This document shows positions 7,894-14,563 of a stretch of DNA of 64,000 nucleotides, piece after piece. This stretch comes from Chthonomonas sp. UBA1950 (GTDB lineage: Bacteria; Armatimonadota; Fimbriimonadia; Fimbriimonadales; Fimbriimonadaceae): assembly GCA_002336105.1 (NCBI GenBank), contig DDEQ01000036.1, positions 4,800 to 68,799 of the forward strand, given 5' to 3'. The notes beneath the pieces are model-generated. The model saw only the letters and a program-made list of their open reading frames with translations. It did no database searches and had not been told where the DNA came from. A program made the translations under genes and the position numbers. The first letter of the stretch is position 1; each line of letters begins with the position of its first letter.

Positions 7894-9231
7894 CTACTCG
7901 ATGGTCTGAATTCCAAGGCGATCAAAGAGTTTTGCTTCCAAAACATCTTTCACTTCGTGAATGGTGATCTTCTCAAGCACCTCAGCGGCAAATGCGTACA
8001 CCAAGAGAGCCTTTGCTTCTTGAAGAGGAATTCCTCTTGCCCGAAGGTAGAACAGCGCATCCTCTCGTAGTTGGCCGATTGTTGCACCGTGGGTGCACTT
8101 AACGTCATCAGCAAAGATTTCAAGCTGCGGCTTTGTGTTCATCGTCGCTTCGCCCGAAAGAAGGATCGCTTGGTTCGTTTGCTTTGCGTCGGTCTTCTGA
8201 GCATCTTCGTAAACGAAGATTTTGCCGTTGAATACGCCGACGGATTGGTCGCCTAAGATCGACTTGTAAACTTCAAACGAGTGGCAATTGGGCTTTGCGT
8301 GATCGATTCGAGTGTGGTTGTCGATGATCTGTGAACCTAACCCAACATTGACTCCATTCAACCAGGTTTCTGTGTGCTCGCCATCAATCCATACATTCAC
8401 ATCGTGGCGAGCGATTTTGCCCCCGAAGTTAATGTTGTTGGATGTATAGGTGGAACCCTCTTCTTGGAATACGGCGATGTTTCCGATGTGAATGGCTTCG
8501 AGGCTTTCGGCCTGCAATTTGGTATGCTCTAGGATCGCATCTTTGCCTAAGTAGACTTCAGAAACGGCGTTGGTAAACACATTGCCTTCGATGCCCGAAA
8601 AACTCTCGACAACCTTAGCATCCGAGCCGTCCTCAAGCACGATCAGGATTCGAGGATAAACCGCAAAGGCTCCCTCGTTAGCTTGATGAAGGTGCTGAAT
8701 ATGGATCGGTCGTTCAATAGACTTGCCCTTGGGTACAAAAACGAAAGCGCCTTCGCCAAGGAACGCGTTGTTCAGATGGATAAAGCGGTCATCGTTTGTG
8801 CTACCGAGTTTGCCGTCGGTCGTCGCAATCTTTGCGATGTGAGCAAGGACTTTGTCGCCAAATCCTTCGATAGCTTCTTCAATTGAGCCGACATAAACGC
8901 CCTTTGGAAGGGCATCAATCGAACTGAATTCTGGAGCGTGCTCACCATTCACAAAAGTGATCGTAATCGCATCGAGCTTGCCAAGAAGAGTCGCTTCCAT
9001 GGCCTCTCGGCTGACATTTGCGCCATAGGCATGGCTGTAGTTGTCCTCCGAAAGCGCTCGTAACGGAACATATTTGAACTCTTCATCTCGAGAGGTTGGA
9101 ATCCCGACCTTCTCGAATTCGGAGATGCCCTTTTCGCGCAGTGGAGCGAACTCAGCCGGACCGTGAATGGCCAACAACGGCTTGATCGTCTCGTACTGAT
9201 CGGTTAGGGAAATGGGGGACTTCAAATCCAT
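7894..9231 (-). CDS. sufD: SufD, Fe-S scaffold subunit
   Basis: A 445-residue protein with the beta-helix core of the SufB/SufD family. It is SufD by its C-terminal block: VFNGKIFVYEDAQKTDAKQ, then TKPQLEIFADDVKCTHGATI and LFYLRARGIPLQEA. The N-terminal helical part (RDEEFKYVPLRAL) is also of SufD type. In the SufBC2D complex SufD pairs with SufB and SufC. SufB itself is not in the cluster: sufC is the first gene and a hypothetical gene follows sufD. Spacing to sufC is three bases. Confidence 0.92.
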   Translation of the reverse strand: MDLKSPISLTDQYETIKPLLAIHGPAEFAPLREKGISEFEKVGIPTSRDEEFKYVPLRALSEDNYSHAYGANVSREAMEATLLGKLDAITITFVNGEHAPEFSSIDALPKGVYVGSIEEAIEGFGDKVLAHIAKIATTDGKLGSTNDDRFIHLNNAFLGEGAFVFVPKGKSIERPIHIQHLHQANEGAFAVYPRILIVLEDGSDAKVVESFSGIEGNVFTNAVSEVYLGKDAILEHTKLQAESLEAIHIGNIAVFQEEGSTYTSNNINFGGKIARHDVNVWIDGEHTETWLNGVNVGLGSQIIDNHTRIDHAKPNCHSFEVYKSILGDQSVGVFNGKIFVYEDAQKTDAKQTNQAILLSGEATMNTKPQLEIFADDVKCTHGATIGQLREDALFYLRARGIPLQEAKALLVYAFAAEVLEKITIHEVKDVLEAKLFDRLGIQTIE

Positions 9232-9234
9232 GCT

Positions 9235-9993
9235 TTAGGCTCCCGCCGCGACCTCGCTTTCGATGTTGCCGTAACCGGTTTCTTCCACTTCAAGGGCGAG
9301 TTCCTTGCCGCCGCTCTTAACGATTCGGCCACCCATCAGGATGTGAACGAAGTCTGGAACGATGTAGTTAAGGAGTCGCTGGTAGTGAGTGACAACAACC
9401 ACGCCTCGCTCGGGGCCTCGGAGAGCATTGACGCCGTTTGCCACGATCTTGAGGGCATCGACGTCGAGACCTGAGTCGGTTTCGTCCAGCACGCAAAGCT
9501 TCGGCTCAAGAACGGCCATCTGGAATATTTCGTTTCGCTTCTTTTCGCCACCCGAGAACCCTTCGTTGACGGATCGAGTCAACAGCGAGTTGTCGAGTTC
9601 CATGAGCTGAACCTTTGACTTGATATGCTTCATGAAGTCACTCATGCTCAACTCCTTTTCGCCACGGTGCTTGCGGATGTTGTTTAGCGCAGCGCGAAGG
9701 AAGTAGGTGTTGGTGACGCCTGGGATCTCGACTGGATATTGGAACGCAAGGAAAATGCCTTCGGCGGCGCGCTCTTCTGGGTCCATTTCAAGAACGTCTT
9801 TGCCGTCAAGTTCGATGGAGCCTTCGGTCACTTCATAGTCGGCGCGACCGGCGATGATGCTTGCCAGTGTGCTTTTTCCTGAGCCGTTCGGGCCCATGAT
9901 CGCGTGGACTTCTCCTGGATTTACAGTGAGGTTAATTCCCTTCAGAATGGTCTTTTCTTCGACCTTGGCGTGGAGGTTCTTGATTTCAAGCAT
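9235..9993 (-). CDS. sufC: SufC, Fe-S assembly ATPase
   Basis: A 252-residue ABC-type ATPase: Walker A GPNGSGKST near residue 35, signature SGGEKKRNE, Walker B LCVLDETDSGLD and the switch His in VVVTHYQRL. These are the usual SufC forms. It is the first gene of the leftward cluster; a promoter with a -35 TTGACT, 17-base spacer and -10 GATAAA lies 25-53 bases upstream. SufC drives conformational change of the SufB-SufD scaffold. Confidence 0.95.
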   Translation of the reverse strand: MLEIKNLHAKVEEKTILKGINLTVNPGEVHAIMGPNGSGKSTLASIIAGRADYEVTEGSIELDGKDVLEMDPEERAAEGIFLAFQYPVEIPGVTNTYFLRAALNNIRKHRGEKELSMSDFMKHIKSKVQLMELDNSLLTRSVNEGFSGGEKKRNEIFQMAVLEPKLCVLDETDSGLDVDALKIVANGVNALRGPERGVVVVTHYQRLLNYIVPDFVHILMGGRIVKSGGKELALEVEETGYGNIESEVAAGA

Positions 9994-10017
9994 AGGAGTG
10001 TGAGAGTACTGTTCAAT

Positions 10018-10046
10018 TTTATCGCGAAAGTTGACATAAAAGTCAA
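10018..10046 (-). promoter_or_regulatory. sufC promoter overlapping a TTGAC-N6-GTCAA inverted repeat
   Basis: On the minus strand a -35 element TTGACT (10041-10046), a 17-base spacer and a -10-like GATAAA (10018-10023) precede sufC. The perfect inverted repeat TTGACATAAAAGTCAA (10031-10046) covers the -35. Its arms resemble the YYGAC/GTCRR half-sites of IscR type 1 operators although the spacer is one base shorter. The Rrf2-family regulator at the end of the operon is the obvious candidate ligand. Confidence 0.6.
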
Positions 10047-10256
10047 GATTGCGGTGCCGCTTAGTGGGTTTCTGGTCCTCGATTGTCTACGAATGAATTT
10101 GCGAAAACTCTCGCGGAATTTTGAGCTTTAACAAAGGCTTGAGTGCGATTTCAAGTTTCTTAGGCAACGTTCCTCTCACTTACCATGAGGTTTTGCTTAG
10201 AAACCCCGATAAATTACCTGGGCGAAGTTTCGCTCGAAACGGGAGACAACCGCACA

Positions 10257-11075
10257 ATGTACGAAGCCTACTGGGGCCTAACTGAACCACCCTTTAGCTT
10301 GACGCCTGATCCGCGATTTCTTTACATGAGTCGTGGACACGAAGACGCGTTGATGATGTTGCATTACGCCATCACACGTAACAAAGGCGCAGCAATGCTC
10401 TGCGGAGATATCGGGCTTGGCAAAACAACTGTCAGTCGAAAACTGCTTGAACTGCTCGATCCGGTTAAAAACCGAGTGGTGATGATCGTTAACCCGATCC
10501 TTACACCAGTACAGATCTTGCAGGAAATCTTGGTTCAACTTGACCAACCCTCGACGACCAAGAATCGGCAAGTGCTAGTGACTGAAATGCACAAAGCTTT
10601 ACTGAGCTTTTATGAGCGTGGTCAGAGAGTTGTACTGGTTGTAGACGAAGCTCACCTCATTCGGTCGGCAAATACATTGGAGGAACTCCGGCTCCTTCTG
10701 AACTGCCAAATGAACGATCAGTTCCTGATCAATCTCATTTTGCTGGGGCAGCTTGAGTTGCGAAAGAAGATTTCCAAAGTGCCTGCTCTGGAGCAAAGGC
10801 TTGCGGTCCGACAACAGCTCAAACCGCTTGACCATGTGGAAACCGGCGAAATGATCCTTCATCGACTGAGGGTCGCTGGCTACAACGGTGAGCAGAGCCC
10901 GTTCACTCCCGATGCCATTTTCGAGATTCATAAATTCACAAAAGGTGCACCAAGGCTAGTAAGTCAAATCGCCGATAACTGTCTCATGGTTGCATTCGCG
11001 CAGAAAGCGAAAAACATTGATGGGTTCCTGGTTCACTCCGTGGTTTGTGAGTTCACGGGACAGGAGGCTGCATGA
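10257..11075 (+). CDS. ExeA/GspA-type AAA ATPase at head of pilus operon
   Basis: An ATPase of 272 residues beginning MYEAYWGLTEPPFSLTPDP, the standard ExeA/GspA family start; the next residues RFLYMSRGHEDAL complete it. Walker A is CGDIGLGKTT, Walker B VVLVVDEAHLI, and a sensor-like arginine stretch (LEQRLAVRQQL) follows. In Aeromonas ExeA helps assemble the secretin ring; here it opens the pilMNOPQ cluster. The frame stays open to an ATG at 10185, but the family start and a GGGAGA about ten bases upstream favour 10257. No peptidoglycan-binding domain follows the ATPase part, unlike full-length ExeA. It overlaps the next gene by 4 bases. Confidence 0.85.
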   Translation: MYEAYWGLTEPPFSLTPDPRFLYMSRGHEDALMMLHYAITRNKGAAMLCGDIGLGKTTVSRKLLELLDPVKNRVVMIVNPILTPVQILQEILVQLDQPSTTKNRQVLVTEMHKALLSFYERGQRVVLVVDEAHLIRSANTLEELRLLLNCQMNDQFLINLILLGQLELRKKISKVPALEQRLAVRQQLKPLDHVETGEMILHRLRVAGYNGEQSPFTPDAIFEIHKFTKGAPRLVSQIADNCLMVAFAQKAKNIDGFLVHSVVCEFTGQEAA

Positions 11076-11500
11076 ACTTAGCTGATGCGATCCGAAAAGC
11101 TGCCGGTAGCCCAGTCGCGGCTCAAGCTGAACCGGTGTTTGTCTTCGAGGTCGAAGTCCCAGTTAGCCCGAAGGGCGAGGTTGTGGAGTTACCAGTCGCG
11201 CAGAACGCATCAGTCGAAGAGATCGAGGGCGATGTAGCTCCAACAACGGTCGTCAGGCTAGAGCTGGCGCTTACTCCCGAACAGTTGCAGGGCTTATTCC
11301 GAACGATCATTGACACTCAGAGAACTGTACTCACTACTCGTGAAGCGGCTGGTTTGCTTCGATTGCCGCAACACAAGATCGAATCTTTGGCTGAAGCGCA
11401 AGAACTTCCGGGTTTCAAGATCGACGGCAAATGGCGGTTTTCCAGAGCGGCTCTGATGGATTGGCTAGCTCTTCCGCATGAGCAAGGTGGCAAGGAGTAA
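11072..11500 (+). CDS. Excisionase-type helix-turn-helix protein
   Basis: A 142-residue protein. Residues 1-85 are acidic and low in structure; residues about 88-138 form a MerR/excisionase-like helix-turn-helix: TTREAAGLLRLPQHKIESLA, then GFKIDGKWRFSRAALMDWL. Such domains bind DNA in phage excisionases, but here the gene is locked into the pilus operon (4-base overlap before, 1-base overlap with pilM after), so it is probably a regulator or an adaptor and not a phage remnant. Its target is unknown. Confidence 0.75.
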   Translation: MNLADAIRKAAGSPVAAQAEPVFVFEVEVPVSPKGEVVELPVAQNASVEEIEGDVAPTTVVRLELALTPEQLQGLFRTIIDTQRTVLTTREAAGLLRLPQHKIESLAEAQELPGFKIDGKWRFSRAALMDWLALPHEQGGKE

Positions 11501-12756
11501 TGGGCTTTTCAGCGAAGAAAACACACGTTGGAATCGACATCGGCCATCACACGATGCAGGCGGCTCAGGTTGACCTAACCTCATCTGGATGGAAGGTCAC
11601 CAAGTTGGCGAGCTTTACCACACCGCCAGACTGTGTCCGGGATGGTGTTATCGTCGATATTCCAGCTGTTGCAACTGCCATCAAAGACATGCTTCGCGAA
11701 GCGAAGATTTCAGCTTCACAAGCCCACATTGCTGCCGCGGGAAGCACCGTCTTTGTTCGACCAGTTTCGTTCCCGAAGATGACCGACGCCATCTTGAAGA
11801 AGTCGATTAGGTATGAAGCCGCACGGTTCATTCCTGGCTCCATCGAGGAAAGCTTTATTTCCTACGAAGTGCTCGGATCTTCGGCAGAAGGTGGTTTGGA
11901 TGTTCTTCTTGTCGCAGCGCCAAAGGATGTTGTAGAGTCTCGTGTTGCTGCATGTTCATCGGCTGGACTTGAGGTCGAAACAGTCGATATTGAAGCCTTT
12001 GCTTTGTACCGAGCCCTAGTCGAAATCGAAGGCGGATCTGCAGAGCCAGTGACTCTTGCCATCATCGACATTGGCAGCTCGTCAACTTGCGTTAGCATCA
12101 TCGATAACGGAATCTTTGCTATGAACCGCTTGATTCCGCAAGGCGGCAAGGTGCTAACCGAAGCACTTGCGAGTTACTTCCATTTGTCTCCAGAAGATGC
12201 TGAAGCGGGAAAGGCACAACTCGACCTACGCGAACTACTCAATCCGTGCCAACCCACCGAAAACCCGCCGCTCAGGGTGATTCAGTCCCATGTGGATGAC
12301 CTTATTCGAGAGATTCGACGATCTCTGAACTATTTCCAGTCTCAGCAGGGCGAAGGTGCTCAACCCAAGAAGGTTGATCGCATTTTGCTTTCAGGAGGCG
12401 CAGCTCAGTTGCCGGGATTAGCGGTTTATGCAGCCAATAAACTGTCTCTACCAGCTTCAGAAGTCGGAGTATTTGATCATTCAGCGGTTACGCGCGATTC
12501 CTCAAGCGAGAATCGTGGACTAGATTCTGCGATTGCCGTCGGACTGGCGATGCGACCTTACGGCCCATCTGCAATTAAGAAGTCCTTTGGTTCATCGGAA
12601 AAGCCGGCCAAACAAGCTAAGCCAACGAAAGCGCCAAAGGCTGCCAAGACTAGCTCAGAGGATAAGCCCACGAAGCCGAAACCGCCGAAAAAGTCAAAGT
12701 TGAAGCCTAAGATGGAACCCAGCCCAGAAGAGCCAACTGTCGAGGAGGCTGCATAA
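11500..12756 (+). CDS. pilM: PilM, actin-like type IV pilus assembly protein
   Basis: A 418-residue cytoplasmic protein of the PilM/FtsA-like fold. GIDIGHHTMQAAQVD near the start is the phosphate-1 loop, LAIIDIGSSSTCVSI the phosphate-2 loop and ILLSGGAAQLPGL the adenosine loop. PilM binds the N-terminal tail of PilN and links the inner-membrane platform to the cytoplasmic ATPases. The last 50 residues form an unusual Lys/Pro/Ala-rich tail absent from typical PilM proteins. It is followed after one base by pilN. Confidence 0.9.
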   Translation: MGFSAKKTHVGIDIGHHTMQAAQVDLTSSGWKVTKLASFTTPPDCVRDGVIVDIPAVATAIKDMLREAKISASQAHIAAAGSTVFVRPVSFPKMTDAILKKSIRYEAARFIPGSIEESFISYEVLGSSAEGGLDVLLVAAPKDVVESRVAACSSAGLEVETVDIEAFALYRALVEIEGGSAEPVTLAIIDIGSSSTCVSIIDNGIFAMNRLIPQGGKVLTEALASYFHLSPEDAEAGKAQLDLRELLNPCQPTENPPLRVIQSHVDDLIREIRRSLNYFQSQQGEGAQPKKVDRILLSGGAAQLPGLAVYAANKLSLPASEVGVFDHSAVTRDSSSENRGLDSAIAVGLAMRPYGPSAIKKSFGSSEKPAKQAKPTKAPKAAKTSSEDKPTKPKPPKKSKLKPKMEPSPEEPTVEEAA

Positions 12757-12757
12757 C

Positions 12758-13363
12758 ATGCCTTTTGTAAACCTCATTCATGAACAGCGGCAAGAAGCCT
12801 TAAGAACCGCCACGCAAGCAAAAGTGTCGATGATGGCGTTTTTGGGTGCAGCATTTGTCACATGCCTCGGGTTCGGCTTTATCTCATTTCAGAGTGCGTC
12901 TCTCGCTTCAAAGAAGAATGCGCTAGAAGCAGAGATCAAGAAGCAAGAACCAACTGAAAAGACTATCGAAGCTAACAAAAAAGCACTCGATCAGCTCAGA
13001 CCAAGACTTGATACCTTGAAGGATGCTCAAGCTCAAAGCGATAAATGGAGTCGTCTCCTTTCGCATTTAAGTGTGCAAACTCCCGCGCCTGTGTGGTTGA
13101 CCCACATTCGAAGCGAGCAGACCGATATTGAGCATCCCATCTCGATGATCTTAACCGGGCTTTGTAGCGACCAACAGCCGGTTGGCGAATATATGCTGCG
13201 CATTCAGAATTCGAACGATGTCGAAAATGTCGCTCTGAAGTACACCTCAGAAAAGTCGGGGATGAAGCAAGGTGTGATTGAATTTGAAGTCACTGCCGAA
13301 CTTGCCGGAACGGCTCAGAAGAAACCGAAAGCGGCAGAAACTGGTACGGAGGCCAAAGCTTGA
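12758..13363 (+). CDS. pilN: PilN-like pilus assembly protein
   Basis: A 201-residue bitopic inner-membrane protein. It begins with MPFVNLIHEQRQEALR, the short cytoplasmic tail with the INL(I/L)-type motif that PilM binds, then one membrane helix (about residues 24-43), a coiled-coil region (residues 50-90) and a periplasmic ferredoxin-like domain. The C-terminus is Lys/Ala-rich. Position between pilM and pilO supports the call. Confidence 0.85.
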   Translation: MPFVNLIHEQRQEALRTATQAKVSMMAFLGAAFVTCLGFGFISFQSASLASKKNALEAEIKKQEPTEKTIEANKKALDQLRPRLDTLKDAQAQSDKWSRLLSHLSVQTPAPVWLTHIRSEQTDIEHPISMILTGLCSDQQPVGEYMLRIQNSNDVENVALKYTSEKSGMKQGVIEFEVTAELAGTAQKKPKAAETGTEAKA

Positions 13364-13959
13364 TGAACTTGCCAAAGCAGAAGCTCTATATGATCATGGC
13401 TGTCATCACTGTCGTGGGTGGCGGTGGATTCCTGTTTTTCCAATGGAATGGTGTAAGCGACCAGGCTGCAAAAGTCAATGCGTTGGCTGCAAAACGCAAA
13501 GATCCCAAAACCTTAAAGAGCGAACTCGACCAGTCTGAGACAGACAAATCAGATATGGAGGTTAAGCTTGCTCACCTCGAAAAAGGCATCCCAGCTGCGG
13601 CCTATGTACCGACGATGCTTAAGGAACTTCAGGCGACTGGCGAATCCCAAGGGATTCACGTTGTAGGTGTTCGGCCAATACCTCCGAAGATGGATCCGGC
13701 CGCCCAAAAAGCTGCAGCCAAGAAGCCGTACGAAGAGGTTGAGATCGAAGTGAAGGGGCGAGGGAAGTTCGCTGACGCCCTGCGATTCCTCAAGTCGCTC
13801 AATACCTTCCCAAAGATTGTCGCCGTGAAGACGATTGCCCTCGACCCAAAGACGGATCCAAGTCACCCGGGCACCTATCTGGGACTCGACATGACGGTAA
13901 CTCTGAAGGCGTATTTGTTCAAAGACCAAAGTCAGACGGCGGTGAAGAGCAATGGATGA
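13360..13959 (+). CDS. pilO: PilO-like pilus assembly protein
   Basis: A 199-residue protein with one N-terminal membrane helix (YMIMAVITVVGGGGFLFF), a short coiled coil (residues 45-75) and a periplasmic domain that includes LKELQATGESQGIHVVGVRP and a late FPKIVAVKTIALDP strand, the pattern of PilO. It overlaps pilN by 4 bases (ATGA) and the next gene by 8 bases. PilO forms a heterodimer with PilN in the alignment complex. Confidence 0.85.
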   Translation: MMNLPKQKLYMIMAVITVVGGGGFLFFQWNGVSDQAAKVNALAAKRKDPKTLKSELDQSETDKSDMEVKLAHLEKGIPAAAYVPTMLKELQATGESQGIHVVGVRPIPPKMDPAAQKAAAKKPYEEVEIEVKGRGKFADALRFLKSLNTFPKIVAVKTIALDPKTDPSHPGTYLGLDMTVTLKAYLFKDQSQTAVKSNG

Positions 13960-14563
13960 TAAGAAGAAAATGACCGTCCTCCTCGCTCTCGTCGGTGTGA
14001 TCTTCGCCGTCGGAGCATTCAATTTCATTGGCGGAGGCTCGACACCTCCCCCTGTGGTTGAAAAGAAGAAGGATGACAAGAAGGCTGGAACAGAGCCCGA
14101 AGGACCAAAGAATCCTCAGGTGGCGAATATGCTCGCCATGCGTGATCCTTTCGAAGCGCCAGTTGAAACTCAGGTGGCAACAGCTGAGCCGAAGACCAAC
14201 ACAATAACCCCGTTACCCAAGGCTTCGGCCAAGCCAAAACCAGCGCCGGTACCTATCGTGGGGGCCTTGAAGCCTTTGCCACTGCCCATCGTTGCCTCAA
14301 ATGGTGGAATGCGTCCACTCTCGACCGAAGGGCCTAATCTACCAACGGAGCCTCCAAAGCCAGCAATTAGTCTTCGTGGGATTATTGTTGGGCCGAACCC
14401 GGCGGCCGTCATCGAGATCGGCGGAATCGAGCGAGTAGTTGAGCGCGGTACCTCAATCGACAACGACACTTTTATTCAATCAATTGAGACTTCGGCGATT
14501 GTAATCAAACGCCGTGGTAAGACTCAGCGCATTGCGTTGGGAGGAAATGGACTTGGGAAATAG
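13952..14563 (+). CDS. pilP: PilP-like protein
   Basis: A 203-residue protein with an N-terminal membrane helix (TVLLALVGVIFAVGAFNFI) and no lipobox cysteine, then a long Pro/Lys-rich linker and a small C-terminal beta domain (residues about 130-200: ISLRGIIVGPNPAAVIEIGG through IVIKRRGKTQRIAL) of the type found in PilP and GspC that contacts the secretin N0 domain. Named by position and domain order; sequence similarity to classical PilP lipoproteins appears low. Its 3' end overlaps the start of the secretin gene. Confidence 0.75.
   Translation: MDDKKKMTVLLALVGVIFAVGAFNFIGGGSTPPPVVEKKKDDKKAGTEPEGPKNPQVANMLAMRDPFEAPVETQVATAEPKTNTITPLPKASAKPKPAPVPIVGALKPLPLPIVASNGGMRPLSTEGPNLPTEPPKPAISLRGIIVGPNPAAVIEIGGIERVVERGTSIDNDTFIQSIETSAIVIKRRGKTQRIALGGNGLGK

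Noticed and set aside
7894..9231. Scaffold gene as SufB
   Set aside because: The C-terminal motifs (FNGKIFV, PQLEIFADDVKC, LFYLRARGI) are SufD type and the length is that of SufD.
11072..11500. Phage excisionase remnant
   Set aside because: The HTH resembles excisionases, but no integrase, attachment site or other phage gene is present and the gene overlaps both pilus-operon neighbours.
13549..14079. Long open frame on the minus strand across pilO and pilP
   Set aside because: It lies wholly antisense to two well-supported pilus genes, has no family features and no ribosome-binding site. Several more antisense frames (for instance 16404-17032, 1736-2191, 47589-48017) were set aside for the same reason.
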